Made by a program: the position numbers and the translations under genes
Shown: positions 1-8,077 of the stretch, piece after piece
How the letters are laid out: each line of letters opens with the position of its first letter
Position numbering within the stretch: the stretch's first letter is position 1
Source: Lachnospiraceae bacterium
GTDB lineage: Bacteria; Bacillota; Clostridia; Lachnospirales; Lachnospiraceae
DNA length: 64,000 bases
Direction of reading: 5' to 3'
Assembly (NCBI GenBank): GCA_017469945.1
Contig: JAFUFI010000037.1
Coordinates: 1 to 64,000 of the forward strand
Notes under the pieces: generated by a model
Seen by the model: the letters and a program-made list of their open reading frames with translations, nothing else
Told to the model about the DNA's origin: nothing
The model's database searches: none

Positions 1-84
1 CACCTGTTCAGATGCTCTGTTTGTCATGCATTTTTCAAGGTACTGATTGAGGCTTAAGCCTGCCTCCAGGCTATCTAAAACATC
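1..84 (-). pseudogene. Open fragment with a HicB-like SLNQYL motif, cut by the window edge
   Basis: Read on the minus strand, two stop codons (TAA, TGA) are followed by an open frame containing LEAGLSLNQYLEK that runs off the left edge. The SLNQYL motif resembles the ribbon-helix-helix tail of HicB-type antitoxins. No start codon precedes the motif; the first ATG (27..25) lies after it. This is either a decayed antitoxin or a chance frame, and the motif is all the evidence there is. Confidence 0.25.
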
Positions 85-126
85 TCATTATGTTTTATTC
101 AAAAATCGCTGTTTTTCTATTGACTT

Positions 127-204
127 TTAATAGTTAGTCTCATCCTCTACCCATGCTGTCCTTATCGGCTGATCCTCAAATAATTGTATTTTATCGCTTT
201 TCAT
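127..204 (-). pseudogene. N-terminal remnant of a Bro-N antirepressor-like gene
   Basis: An ATG at 204 opens a 25-codon frame starting MKSDKIQLFEDQPIRTAW and ending VEDETNY before a TAA. Starts of the form IQLFE..PIRTAW are typical of phage antirepressor/Bro-N proteins, in which the text continues with WYFSVVDVV; here it stops just before that point. What remains is too short to fold as a domain, so it is read as a truncated gene. It lies divergent from the XRE regulator gene, as antirepressor and repressor genes often do, and suggests an old prophage or mobile-element scar. Confidence 0.6.
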
Positions 205-230
205 GATTACTACCTCACAGATACATATTT

Positions 231-272
231 TATGCCATTGGCATATTGATATTATCATATTCCAATGGTATA
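231..272. promoter_or_regulatory. Pair of palindromic operators upstream of the XRE gene
   Basis: Two related palindromes are visible: TATGCCATTGGCATA at 231-245 and TATTCCAATGGTATA at 258-272, consensus TATNCCA-N-TGGNATA. A half-site TATGCCA recurs at 294-300. The first abuts the -35 box and the second covers most of the -10 box of the promoter at 246-274, the usual geometry for autorepression by an XRE dimer. Assignment to the adjacent XRE protein is inference. Confidence 0.65.
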
Positions 273-274
273 AT
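246..274 (+). promoter_or_regulatory. Sigma-A promoter of the XRE regulator gene
   Basis: TTGATA (246-251), a 17-nt spacer and TATAAT (269-274). The start codon at 345 follows a leader of about 65 nt with the ribosome binding site AGGAG at 331-335. Confidence 0.75.
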
Positions 275-344
275 CAATGCATATTTCGAGTATTATGCCA
301 AAGTATAGACATAGCTATCTATTTAATACAAGGAGTTAGGTCAT

Positions 345-692
345 ATGAATATATCACTGAATACAAGCCGATTAAAAGAATGCAGAGAAAAAATGGGAAT
401 CACCAAAATGGAAGCATCCAAAAGGATGCAACTCTCGCAACCGGCATATTTACGGTATGAAGCAGGCTCCAGAATACCTTCTCTCCAAACACTTTCCATC
501 ATAGCGAATGTTTTAAATACTTCCGTTGAGTACCTGACAGGACAGTCTGATGATCCGCATCCAATTTCATATACTATATCTAAATCTACCGACCCAGAGT
601 TGTTTGAATTGATCAATATATGTAAGGCCGCAGATAATAGCGCATTTAAAAGGCTGTTTGCTTATGCAAGCAAATTGTCTGAACACAAATAG
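345..692 (+). CDS. XRE-family helix-turn-helix regulator
   Basis: A 115-residue DNA-binding protein. Residues 7-65 form a Cro/CI-type helix-turn-helix: KECREKMGITKMEASKRMQ, then the recognition stretch SQPAYLRYEAGSRIPSLQTL and the closing ANVLNTSVEYLTG, the classic XRE ending. The C-terminal 45 residues resemble no domain I know. ATG 345 follows AGGAG by nine nucleotides. The promoter is overlaid by palindromes, so autorepression is likely. The divergent gene is a broken Bro-N antirepressor, so this may be the surviving repressor of a lost mobile element. Family assignment is firm; target and role are inferred. Confidence 0.9.
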   Translation: MNISLNTSRLKECREKMGITKMEASKRMQLSQPAYLRYEAGSRIPSLQTLSIIANVLNTSVEYLTGQSDDPHPISYTISKSTDPELFELINICKAADNSAFKRLFAYASKLSEHK

Positions 693-773
693 ATAAACAA
701 ACACATATATTCAAACTCGCAAATGTATTTTCTGAACTGTTTATTTTGAGCGAATTTAGGCCGGTTTAACGGT

Positions 774-1424
774 TCATCTCTGAAACTGCTTGCCGAAGTT
801 GTTAAGATAGTAACTGTACTCCTTGTGGCTCACGAAAATAAAAGCCCAGTGAGCGTTCTTCTTTTCCTTTCTCAGCAAAGCAAGATATTCCTCTCCACAG
901 AAACTTCTGAATCTGTGGCCCTCAAATAAAGCGATCAACGGTACATCTGTGTATCCATCCGATTTTTTATTTATGATCACATCTGCATCATCTTCTATAA
1001 GCCGAAGGGGTATCTTTACCAGTTCAGACAGGAAAAACTCCTCCCCGTCAGGTGTTTCCAGTCCTCCATTCTCCAGATATATCCTTACCCATTCTTCACC
1101 TACGCCTGCATCCGAATACTGCTTTGCAGAGTAAATGCTCGGGGAATACACGGGAAGCTTTATCTTCTTACCATATACGATCTTTTTGATTGATTCCGGA
1201 GACAGGTAGAAATCTTCAGCCAGTTCCACGATGCCGGCACCCGCAGCATATCTGCTGCAGATGAGTGCATTTCTCTTATTCAGTTTTTCACGATATCCGG
1301 ATGCTTCTCCCCAGCCCTTTGATCTTTCGCGCTTAGGTATATAGATGGCTTTTCCTTCTGCATACTTTTGCACTTCTCTCAAAAGGCTTGCAGGGAGAAT
1401 ATCCTTTGCATTTTCATATTTCAT
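774..1424 (-). CDS. CD3324-family (Mor-like) HTH protein with C-terminal extension
   Basis: A 216-residue protein. Residues 1-90 match the CD3324 family as I know it: an opening MKYENAKDILPASLL, then YIPKRERSKGWGEASG, then an HTH-like stretch with IVELAEDFYLSPESIKKIVYG. Such proteins are small putative DNA-binding regulators. The family is usually about 90 residues; here about 125 more follow (IYSAKQYSDAGVGEEWVRIYLENGG and onward) that I do not recognise. This may be a fusion to a sensory or enzymatic domain. It starts five bases after the stop of the upstream phosphotransferase-like gene, so the two are probably co-transcribed. Its ribosome binding site is weak, which suggests translational coupling. 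Confidence 0.65.
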   Translation of the reverse strand: MKYENAKDILPASLLREVQKYAEGKAIYIPKRERSKGWGEASGYREKLNKRNALICSRYAAGAGIVELAEDFYLSPESIKKIVYGKKIKLPVYSPSIYSAKQYSDAGVGEEWVRIYLENGGLETPDGEEFFLSELVKIPLRLIEDDADVIINKKSDGYTDVPLIALFEGHRFRSFCGEEYLALLRKEKKNAHWAFIFVSHKEYSYYLNNFGKQFQR

Positions 1425-1428
1425 CTGT

Positions 1429-2136
1429 TCAGACCAGCCTGTTCATACGCTCTTCCAATTCGTTTATGGATCTGGTAATGGACTCACAGGACTCCAGATC
1501 GTCGATGGAAGCATGCCACATGAGTGTGTGCAGTCCCTTAAAATACGCCATGCACAGAAAACGTTCCTTATAGTTTTTTATATCTATATTTTTTCTTTTT
1601 GCATACTCATACAGTTTTTCCGGAACCAGGAGATAGGGCTTATTCAAGTCGAGGATTGCAAAATCCATAAGGAAGTCCATGATGCCGGCGCGTCCCCAGT
1701 CTGCGCAATATGCTTTGCCTGCATCGTCGACGATCATGTTGACGAAGAAGGTGTTGTTGTTTGCAAGGAATCTTTGCCCCTCGCAGTAGGGTGCATACTG
1801 CATGATCTTCGCGTAGATCTTGTCGAAATAGTCCTTCTTGAGAAACGTCGTCTCAAACATCTGCGTCCAGTTGTGCCAGTAGCCCTCCTGATCCTCATTA
1901 AAGGTCTCGCGGATAAACTCCTCGAAGGTGGCAAAGGGTGCCTTGTTGTCTTCGTCGAACTCACCGTAACCGGTCAGAGAAGAAATATCCGTATCAGCAA
2001 TCCCAAAAATCATTTCGAAAAACTTCTCATATCCTTTTTCAAATTCTTCAACGGAAAGCTCGTTTGCACATCTGCCCTTGGGGCTCATCTCAATTTTGTC
2101 CCCTGTCAGATTCTTTATAAATATATCTCTGTTCAT
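1429..2136 (-). CDS. Degenerate aminoglycoside-phosphotransferase-like protein
   Basis: A 235-residue protein resembling the C-terminal lobe of the APH/hygromycin-kinase fold. FFVNMIVDDAGKAYCADWGRAGIMDFLMDFAIL corresponds in layout to the catalytic loop and metal site of these kinases (HGDxxxxN, then hDW..a..gdp..Dla). The DW motif is kept, but the usual HGD is replaced by ANN, so the catalytic aspartate appears to be missing. The N-terminal nucleotide-binding lobe is not recognisable either. The start at 2136 was chosen because AAAGG lies nine bases upstream; the ATG at 2145 directly abuts it. Likely a non-kinase or decayed homologue. Co-transcribed with the CD3324-type gene. Confidence 0.5.
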   Translation of the reverse strand: MNRDIFIKNLTGDKIEMSPKGRCANELSVEEFEKGYEKFFEMIFGIADTDISSLTGYGEFDEDNKAPFATFEEFIRETFNEDQEGYWHNWTQMFETTFLKKDYFDKIYAKIMQYAPYCEGQRFLANNNTFFVNMIVDDAGKAYCADWGRAGIMDFLMDFAILDLNKPYLLVPEKLYEYAKRKNIDIKNYKERFLCMAYFKGLHTLMWHASIDDLESCESITRSINELEERMNRLV

Positions 2137-2256
2137 TTTTATCATCCTTTCGTATCTGCTTATTTCCTGTTACTTGTATCGGCGCCTTACAAAAAGAATG
2201 ATAACAGACTCTCCGGCGGAGTGATATAGAAAGAACCATTATAATGAAACTCTACC

Positions 2257-3012
2257 TCAGCGTTTTCTTGCAATCGCTGTAAACTCTCCCGGGAGTTTCT
2301 CATTCTCCCATGAAGGATGTTCATCAAAACGCTCCAAAGTAAATCCATTCCCGATGATAGAATTGATGATCTCGCTTATGGTGTACTTCCTGTAATGGCA
2401 TTTCGGGATCTGCTTACGGATCTCCTCATCGTAAAACCTTGCGTGCGCCATCTCACCTTCAAAGATATCTGTTGAGAAATAACTCATGGTAGGCTGCTGA
2501 AGCACCAGGATATCCGAAATCTTCGTAAAGGGATGAAAGTCGCTGCAGATCATCTTTCCACCGGGTTTAAGCAATCCGTTCATAACGTTCATAAAAGCAT
2601 TTATATCGTGGAAATAATGAAGTATTCCGCCTTCCATGAAAACTACGTCAAAGTATCCCTCATACTTGTCCATATCGATTTCCATGATGTCACAGACTTC
2701 ATATCCAACGGTTACACCTGCTGCCTCAGCTGTTTCAACTGCATACTTCTTGTTGGCTTCTGAAATATCAAAGACAGTAACCTCTGCCCCCAGCAAAGCC
2801 AGCGGAATTGCTTTCTTTCCGCAGGATCCGCAGATATTAGCTACCTTGAGGCCCGCAAAAGAATCAAAGTAGTTTGCATACTGTTTCAGCATTTTCTTTG
2901 GGTTTTCTCTATCCTTTGATGCCCTTTCTTCCGGTGTCCCGGCGGTTCTTACCCAAAAGTCATATGCATCAAACTCCCAGGCTTTTTTATGTTGTAAACT
3001 GTAATCTTCCAA
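2257..3012 (-). CDS. Class I SAM-dependent methyltransferase
   Basis: A 251-residue cytoplasmic methyltransferase. Motif I is modified to VANICGSCGKKAIPLALLG (residues about 56-74), followed by the acidic end of strand 2 in VTVFDIS. Motif IV is at FDVVFMEGGILHYFHD, and the post-motif LLKPGGKMICSDFHP is clear. The substrate cannot be told; this general type includes small-molecule and rRNA methylases. The start codon is TTG (3012..3010), set by a strong AGGAGG seven bases upstream; no ATG fits as well. It stands alone, downstream of an unrelated membrane-protein gene and a terminator-like hairpin. Confidence 0.85.
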   Translation of the reverse strand: MEDYSLQHKKAWEFDAYDFWVRTAGTPEERASKDRENPKKMLKQYANYFDSFAGLKVANICGSCGKKAIPLALLGAEVTVFDISEANKKYAVETAEAAGVTVGYEVCDIMEIDMDKYEGYFDVVFMEGGILHYFHDINAFMNVMNGLLKPGGKMICSDFHPFTKISDILVLQQPTMSYFSTDIFEGEMAHARFYDEEIRKQIPKCHYRKYTISEIINSIIGNGFTLERFDEHPSWENEKLPGEFTAIARKR

Positions 3013-3049
3013 AACTATTCCTCCTCATTTTTCAACTAATAACCATTGT

Positions 3050-3119
3050 ATCAAAAAAGGCAACTCGCAGTAAACCACGAATCGCCTCGCTTTATCATAA
3101 GTTGCTCGCATTTTTTGAT
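3050..3119. terminator. Terminator-like inverted repeat, probably bidirectional
   Basis: ATCAAAAAA (3050-3058) pairs with TTTTTTGAT (3111-3119), and GCAACT (3060-3065) pairs with AGTTGC (3100-3105). A T-run ends the stem in both directions. On the minus strand it follows the small membrane-protein gene ending at 3161. The loop is long (34 nt), so an element remnant is also possible. Confidence 0.45.
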
Positions 3120-3160
3120 CCTACGCCCTCATTTTCAACCGGTGACAATTTGTAACCAGT

Positions 3161-3535
3161 TCATTTCCTTCGCTTTACCCATAAACAAACACCAACAGCA
3201 ATTCCCTGTATAACAAAAAGCACTATAGAATTTATTAGTATCATTATATGTGAAGTGACCGGCTTAAAATACCATGCCATAGGATCAAGTCTGAGAATAA
3301 GTGCAAAGAGATATGACGATGCCAAACTAAGTATATTACCTATAAGCACGATCAGAGCGTTTCCAGAAATAATTGAGACAGCGCAAAGGCAAGCAAAACC
3401 CGCGATCATAACTGCATAGAATAGCATTGTTCCTCTTGTTGCATCGCCATATACCGCCATAAAAGAAAACGGAATACAGTACAGTAGCAAAAGAATAATT
3501 CTGACCAATTTACGATTATTTCTTAATAACTGCAT
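3161..3535 (-). CDS. Small four-helix membrane protein of unknown function
   Basis: A 124-residue protein with four predicted membrane helices: about residues 12-32 (IILLLLYCIPFSFMAVYG), 37-59, 60-83 and 97-119, with basic ends (RNNRK at the start, KRRK at the end). Both termini are probably cytoplasmic. I recognise no family. ATG 3535 was preferred over ATG 3550 because GGGGG lies eight bases before it, and the earlier ATG sits just before that G-run. It has no partner gene; the hairpin at 3050-3119 probably ends its transcript. Confidence 0.6.
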   Translation of the reverse strand: MQLLRNNRKLVRIILLLLYCIPFSFMAVYGDATRGTMLFYAVMIAGFACLCAVSIISGNALIVLIGNILSLASSYLFALILRLDPMAWYFKPVTSHIMILINSIVLFVIQGIAVGVCLWVKRRK

Positions 3536-3597
3536 TTTGCTTACCCCCATACATTAATAATATAATCCGGTATATAACCATTGTCAATCTGGCACCA

Positions 3598-3653
3598 TGA
3601 AAATTAAGAAACGAAGCCATCTATGTGTCCATCATCAATTTTCACCGTTTCTT
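3598..3653. repeat. Interleaved inverted repeats (A-B-A'-B')
   Basis: TGAAAATT (3598-3605) is complementary to AATTTTCA (3637-3644), and the adjoining AAGAAACG (3606-3613) is complementary to CGTTTCTT (3646-3653). The arms are interleaved, so they could form a pseudoknot or two alternative hairpins. The right end overlaps the stop codon of the nuclease-like gene. Confidence 0.4.
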
Positions 3654-4458
3654 ACAGTAAGAACCTCTTTATTACAGCTTCAATTTCATTCGTCCCCAAT
3701 GGATTTGTCGATGTTTCTTCCGTAATTATCAAATCCTCTCCTATAAATAAGCCTTCCTTCATCAGCGTTTTTATCCGCTGAACAGAATTCTTCGCATAAT
3801 CTTTATCGTCCATCATCCCCCGATGTTCCCAGTACATGACTCTTCTTCTTTTTACATCCAATACGGTAAAATCCGGATAAATAATCGCGCCATTGCTCAG
3901 CTGAAGGGGACACTCGTATTTATACGGAATTCCCTTGTCTGCCAACGCATTTGCTATATTAAGCTCGGATTTTGAACGAACTCTTTCTTTTCGTTTAGTT
4001 TCAAAGAAAGGAAGAAGGTCAGGTATAACTTTGCCTTCATACGGTATATTCAGCCATTTTTGCGCATAGTCTTCATCCGAAACATCTATGGGGATTATTA
4101 ATTCCTTAACTTCCGCAGGGCTATCTGAATATACGTTTTGAACTGCAGTAATTACATTTTCTGTTTTGAAAAGAAGCTTCTTAAGGCTTTCGCTTTCCAT
4201 TGTCACAAGCCTTAAAATCTTTTCATCATAGGATTTCTGAAGATATTTTTTGATCAAAGATTTTTCAGATTTGTGAATATACTTTCCGGATTTGTCTGTA
4301 CTTTCATTTCGTAAATAATATTGCACACCATGCGAAGTCTTGCTTACATGAATTTTCCCGGGCGGTGCCTTCTCCAGCGCAGCTTCTTTGGAATTCTTGA
4401 TTGATAAGAGCTCGCTGTATCTCTGCCTTGCTTCAGAATATAGGTTTGTGTAGCTCAT
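3652..4458 (-). CDS. PD-(D/E)XK-like protein of unknown role
   Basis: About 268 residues. The N-terminal half is helical and charged (SYTNLYSEARQRYSEL, then a KIHVSKTSHGVQYYLR segment). The C-terminal third looks like a restriction-endonuclease fold: RSKSELNIANALADKGI, then IYPDFTVLDV and YWEHRGMMDD, giving the E...PDF...WEH order of a PD-(D/E)XK core, with His where Lys is usual. I know similar unnamed proteins from many Firmicutes. The frame is open up to an ATG at 4605, but that ATG has no ribosome binding site and the added region runs into a degenerate copy of the 62-bp repeat. AAAGGAG lies five bases before ATG 4458, so that start is used. DNA cleavage is inference from the fold only. 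Confidence 0.6.
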   Translation of the reverse strand: MSYTNLYSEARQRYSELLSIKNSKEAALEKAPPGKIHVSKTSHGVQYYLRNESTDKSGKYIHKSEKSLIKKYLQKSYDEKILRLVTMESESLKKLLFKTENVITAVQNVYSDSPAEVKELIIPIDVSDEDYAQKWLNIPYEGKVIPDLLPFFETKRKERVRSKSELNIANALADKGIPYKYECPLQLSNGAIIYPDFTVLDVKRRRVMYWEHRGMMDDKDYAKNSVQRIKTLMKEGLFIGEDLIITEETSTNPLGTNEIEAVIKRFLL

Positions 4459-4581
4459 CATTACTCCTTTTGGCGCAGATACTTTAGTTGCTGGTGTTTT
4501 TGTAATTAAAGCTTGGTTTTCTAATAAATTGTTTTGTTTTTTCATATTAGTTATTGCTTTTCTCCTTACCTCTCGATTAAA

Positions 4582-4839
4582 CAGCGATTTATTGTTTATT
4601 ATCATTTTCGCCGCTTGAATTCATGCTATTTCTTCTTTTCAAACAGTGGGATTCTTGCTTTTCTATTTTCCGCTGTCTCAAGCATGCCACGAACTTGATT
4701 TCATACAGCGGGATTCTTGCTTTTCTATTTTCCGCTGTCTCAAGCCTGCCACAAACTTGATTTCATACAGCGGGATTCTTGCTTTTCTATTTTCCGCTGT
4801 CTCAAGCCGCTCGCAAACTTAGTTTCAAACAGCGGGATT
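4582..4839. repeat. 62-bp tandem repeats with internal hairpins
   Basis: Three nearly identical 62-bp units begin at CAG 4644, 4706 and 4768; a fourth starts at 4830 and keeps only about 10 bp. The 62 bp starting at 4582 align ungapped with about half of positions matching, so they are probably a degenerate copy. Each good unit holds ACAGCGG paired with CCGCTGT across about 20 nt, then TCAAG paired with CTTGA. The array lies just upstream of the nuclease-like gene. It is not CRISPR: there are no unique spacers. Confidence 0.85.
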
Positions 4840-4857
4840 GTAAAAAATGGGAATTTT

Positions 4858-4944
4858 GATGTCCGGAGGTGTCAGCTGCCTCCAAAATAGACATCGGAAT
4901 TTGAAAAAAGAAAGATTCCGATGCCCCGCGACTGGGGGCATCGG
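4858..4944. other. Two stable hairpins in the 4.5-5.1 kb non-coding region
   Basis: GATGTC (4858-4863) pairs with GACATC (4890-4895) around an inner GGAGG/CCTCC stem (4865-4869 with 4879-4883). A second hairpin is a perfect 10-bp stem, CCGATGCCCC (4918-4927) with GGGGCATCGG (4935-4944). Read on the minus strand, the second is followed by a T-rich stretch and may be a back-up terminator for guaA. Confidence 0.55.
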
Positions 4945-4957
4945 CTTTATAACAAGT

Positions 4958-5046
4958 TAGTACATGCTAAAACAACGCACTTACTACTCAATTCAAAGCA
5001 AGTACATGTCAAAACGAGCAAGTACAAGCTAATACAAGTCAAAAAA
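4958..5046. repeat. Short imperfect repeats of AAGTACAWGYYAAWAC type
   Basis: Four related words occur in 90 bp: TAGTACATGCTAAAAC, AAGTACATGTCAAAAC, AAGTACAAGCTAATAC and AATACAAGTCAAAAAAC. No open frame of note covers them. They fill the gap between the hairpins and the guaA terminator. Confidence 0.5.
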
Positions 5047-5072
5047 CTAAAACGGGATGTGTAAACCACCCG
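5041..5072 (-). terminator. Terminator of the ggdef-guaA operon
   Basis: On the minus strand CGGG (5072..5069) pairs with CCCG (5056..5053), with TG/CA extending the stem across a bulge, followed by TTTTAGTTTTTT. It lies about 20 bases after the guaA stop. Confidence 0.6.
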
Positions 5073-5093
5073 ATACTACTGAACTTGAATAAC

Positions 5094-6773
5094 TCACTCG
5101 AGCTCTATCGTTCCCGGGGGCTTACTTGTTAAATCGTAGAATACGCGGTTTACGCCTCTGACCTCGTTGATGATCCTGCTCATTACAGTCTGGAGTACAG
5201 CAAAAGGAATTTCTGCCGCCTCTGCGGTCATAAAATCAACTGTGCGAACTGCACGGAGTGCAACGGCGTAGTCGTATGTACGTTCATCACCCATAACGCC
5301 TACAGAACGCATATTGGTAAGAGCGGCGAAATACTGGTCCGGCATCCAGGAAGGATTGAACTCTCTTTCACGGCTGAAGAGTTCATCAACAGACAAGCCA
5401 TCCTTGCTCTCGCCGAAACGATCCTTTAAATTTTCCTTCTTCCACTCCTCAGCTGCCTTTGCAACCTCCTCGCGGTAGATCGCGTCAGCTTCCTGTACGA
5501 TCTTGACCTTCTCGGCGTTTACTTCGCCGATGATCCTGATACCTAGTCCGGGGCCGGGGAAGGGCTGACGGAATACAAGTCTTTCCGGAATTCCAAGCTG
5601 AAGTCCCGCTTTTCTAACCTCATCCTTGAATAGGTTACGGAGGGGCTCGATGATCTCCTTGAAATCTACGAAGTCGGGAAGTCCGCCAACATTGTGATGT
5701 GACTTGATGACAGCGGATTCTCCGCCAAGTCCGGACTCTACAACGTCGGGATAGATAGTTCCCTGTGCAAGGAAGTCAACAGCGCCGATTTTCTTTGCCT
5801 CTTCCTCGAATACGCGGATGAACTCCTCGCCGATGATCTTTCTCTTGCGCTCAGGCTCCTCTACGCCTGCGAGCTTTGTATAATATCTTTCCTGAGCATT
5901 TACTCTGATGAAATTAAGGTCGAACTGGCCGCCGTTTCCGAATACAGCCTCAACCTCGTCTCCCTCGTCTTTTCTGAGAAGTCCGTGATCTACGAATACG
6001 CAGGTAAGCTGCTTTCCGATGGCTCTTGACAAAAGTCCCGCTGCAACGGAGGAATCAACACCGCCCGAAAGAGCAAGAAGAACTTTTCCGTCCCCTACTT
6101 TCTCGCGGATCTGCTTTATCGTATCTTCAACGAAAGTATCCATTCTCCAATCGCCGGCGCATCCGCAGATGCCGCGAACAAAGTTGTAAAGCATCCTTGA
6201 TCCCTCGGGGGTGTGAAGAACTTCGGGATGGAACTGAATACCGTAGAGATTCTTCTCTTTATTTTCCATTGCCGCTACGGGCGTAGAACCGGTATGCGCA
6301 ACAGACTTAAATCCGGGAGCAAGCTTTGAAATATAGTCAAAATGGCTCATCCAGCAGGTAGTCTTTGCATTTACCTTTTTAAGAGCGGATTCGTAAAAAA
6401 GTCCGCTTCCCTCTCCTCCGAAAAGAGCTGAAGAGGTATCGACTTCAAGATCCGTCTTTCCATACTCTCTGTTGGCGGCTCTCTCAACTTTTCCGCCAAG
6501 TACGTGGCTCATAAGCTGAGCTCCGTAGCAAAGCCCCAAAACAGGCACTCCAAGCTCAAAAAGTTCAGGCGAGCAGGTAGCGGCGCCCTCCTCATAACAG
6601 CTCGAAGGACCTCCTGTCAAAATAATACCCTTGGGATTCATCTCTTTGATCTTCTCAAGGGGTGTCTTGTAGGAATAGATCTCGCAGTACACATTACACT
6701 CGCGCACACGCCTGGCAACAAGCTGGTTGTACTGACCGCCGAAGTCTATTACCAATACTTTTTCTTTCTCCAT
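5094..6773 (-). CDS. guaA: GMP synthase (glutamine-hydrolysing)
   Basis: Converts XMP to GMP using ATP and glutamine, the last step of guanine nucleotide synthesis. Residues 1-195 are a class I glutamine amidotransferase with nucleophile Cys in [15 protein letters not shown] and the His-Glu pair in GIQFHPEV. Residues 215-400 are the ATP-pyrophosphatase domain with PP-loop [14 protein letters not shown]. The C-terminal dimerisation domain ends with KPPGTIELE. At 559 residues it is longer than the usual 510-525, because about 35 extra residues (around [20 protein letters not shown]) precede the conserved [17 protein letters not shown] 6773 has AAAGG six bases upstream; the ATG at 6791 lies within the upstream gene. 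It follows the GGDEF gene by 14 bases, so one operon is likely. Confidence 0.97.
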   Translation of the reverse strand: MEKEKVLVIDFGGQYNQLVARRVRECNVYCEIYSYKTPLEKIKEMNPKGIILTGGPSSCYEEGAATCSPELFELGVPVLGLCYGAQLMSHVLGGKVERAANREYGKTDLEVDTSSALFGGEGSGLFYESALKKVNAKTTCWMSHFDYISKLAPGFKSVAHTGSTPVAAMENKEKNLYGIQFHPEVLHTPEGSRMLYNFVRGICGCAGDWRMDTFVEDTIKQIREKVGDGKVLLALSGGVDSSVAAGLLSRAIGKQLTCVFVDHGLLRKDEGDEVEAVFGNGGQFDLNFIRVNAQERYYTKLAGVEEPERKRKIIGEEFIRVFEEEAKKIGAVDFLAQGTIYPDVVESGLGGESAVIKSHHNVGGLPDFVDFKEIIEPLRNLFKDEVRKAGLQLGIPERLVFRQPFPGPGLGIRIIGEVNAEKVKIVQEADAIYREEVAKAAEEWKKENLKDRFGESKDGLSVDELFSREREFNPSWMPDQYFAALTNMRSVGVMGDERTYDYAVALRAVRTVDFMTAEAAEIPFAVLQTVMSRIINEVRGVNRVFYDLTSKPPGTIELE

Positions 6774-6787
6774 AGTAAACCTTTCTA

Positions 6788-7891
6788 TCAATATTCTCTG
6801 GACACAACCTGGTTTCTTCCATGACGCTTGCCATAGTAAAGGTTGTTGTCCGCCTGCTGGATAAGAGTCTCAAGACTGTATCCCGGCTTATATGATGTAA
6901 CGCCAAGTGTCATAGTAAATCTGATCTCCTTGCCGTTATGCATAACAGTGTTTTTCTCCACCCCAGAGCGGATTGCCTCAGCAACCGACGTTGCTTTTTC
7001 ATGGCTGTCCATGATCAGGATGAGGAATTCCTCGCCTCCCCATCTGCATATACAATCATCTTCAGTAACGTTGTCTCTGAAAATCTTTGCGACAGCTTTA
7101 AGAGCTTCGTCTCCGAATTCATGACCGTAATTATCGTTTATTATCTTAAAGTAATCTATATCACCCATTACAAGGGAATAGATACGTCCTCTTCTCTTCG
7201 CCTCAAGCATTGCGTTCTCGAGATGCTTTTCCATACTGCGGCGATTTGTAAGCCCGGTAAGAGGATCAACGCTTGCCTCAAGGTCAAGCTTTTCGTTCTC
7301 CTTTTGCATCGCAATCGTGGTAAATCGTCTTTCCGTAACAAAGAAATGCGACATAGCAGCAAGAAGGATAACAGAAAAAACCGCATTATAGATAAACAGC
7401 GCATGCACCTGTCCGTCTTCAAGAACAAAAGCCGGATCAAAACGATTGCTTATCACATAGCTTACGATCATAACAACTATAGCCGCAAGAGTCTGTATAA
7501 GCGGCGGATAGACTGATTTTTCTACATCATCATCCAAAACGGTAAGATAGAAAAAAAGCGGGATTATCGCCATGAGGTAAGTGAAAAATCCAACGTCCCA
7601 CCCGAGCATAAAAGTTCCCAAGATAACCTGTATTGTTATCTCTACAAAAGTCATAACATATCCGGTAATAACATTACCGATATGTACCGTTCTGAGGACA
7701 TAGAGATAGTAAGCTACAACAATACCGTTGTAGATGATCATCGGCCAAACATTAAAATGCACAAACATTAAAAGCATGATAACATGAACGATCGTAATTC
7801 CGATCGTTACAAGTTCAAGCTTAACCATTTGCGAGACAACTCTTTGGCCCGTTATGACATCTTTAATCTGCTTAAAAATATTTGGTTCCAT
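6788..7891 (-). CDS. Membrane GGDEF protein, probable diguanylate cyclase
   Basis: Makes the messenger c-di-GMP from two GTP. About six membrane helices fill residues 20-190. A GGDEF domain covers about 205-365, with the signature [10 protein letters not shown] (an accepted GGEEF variant), the upstream [16 protein letters not shown] and the metal-site segment [24 protein letters not shown]. No RxxD inhibitory site is visible before the signature. The start is uncertain: ATG 7891 has GGGGA close by, while a TTG at 7906 would add five residues without a binding site. The gene lies directly upstream of guaA, so the cell may link GTP supply and c-di-GMP synthesis, though shared transcription is the only evidence. 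Confidence 0.9.
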   Translation of the reverse strand: MEPNIFKQIKDVITGQRVVSQMVKLELVTIGITIVHVIMLLMFVHFNVWPMIIYNGIVVAYYLYVLRTVHIGNVITGYVMTFVEITIQVILGTFMLGWDVGFFTYLMAIIPLFFYLTVLDDDVEKSVYPPLIQTLAAIVVMIVSYVISNRFDPAFVLEDGQVHALFIYNAVFSVILLAAMSHFFVTERRFTTIAMQKENEKLDLEASVDPLTGLTNRRSMEKHLENAMLEAKRRGRIYSLVMGDIDYFKIINDNYGHEFGDEALKAVAKIFRDNVTEDDCICRWGGEEFLILIMDSHEKATSVAEAIRSGVEKNTVMHNGKEIRFTMTLGVTSYKPGYSLETLIQQADNNLYYGKRHGRNQVVSREY

Positions 7892-8045
7892 TTCCCCAAA
7901 ATCCAACTAAAATCAGTTAATTTTACCTTCCCATACAGAGAATATTTTATCATACGAAAACCCTCTTTTAAAGGGAGGGGTATACTTTTTCAAAAAAAAA
8001 TATAAAAGCTATTGTGCTTCTTTTCAATTTATGATATATTTTGAA

Positions 8046-8077
8046 GTAACTAAAGGTGGATTAGTAGCTTTAGTTAC
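8046..8077 (+). promoter_or_regulatory. Perfect 10-bp inverted repeat in the leader of the FliD-like gene
   Basis: GTAACTAAAG (8046-8055) and CTTTAGTTAC (8068-8077) are perfect complements around 12 nt. It lies 78 bases before the start codon and downstream of an A/T-rich TATGATATATT stretch that could be a -10. It may be an operator or an mRNA hairpin. I see no c-di-GMP riboswitch core here. Confidence 0.55.

Noticed and set aside
1..344. Intact toxin-antitoxin locus
   Set aside because: Only a SLNQYL fragment is visible at the edge and no toxin frame follows in the window.
1345..2229. A long plus-strand frame of 294 codons
   Set aside because: It is antisense to the phosphotransferase-like gene and the adjoining regulator gene, lacks a ribosome site and has no family features.
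4462..4605. N-terminal extension of the nuclease-like protein to ATG 4605
   Set aside because: No ribosome site before ATG 4605, and the region includes a degenerate 62-bp repeat; AAAGGAG fits ATG 4458.
4582..4839. CRISPR array
   Set aside because: The 62-bp repeats are directly adjoining with no unique spacers, and no cas gene is present.
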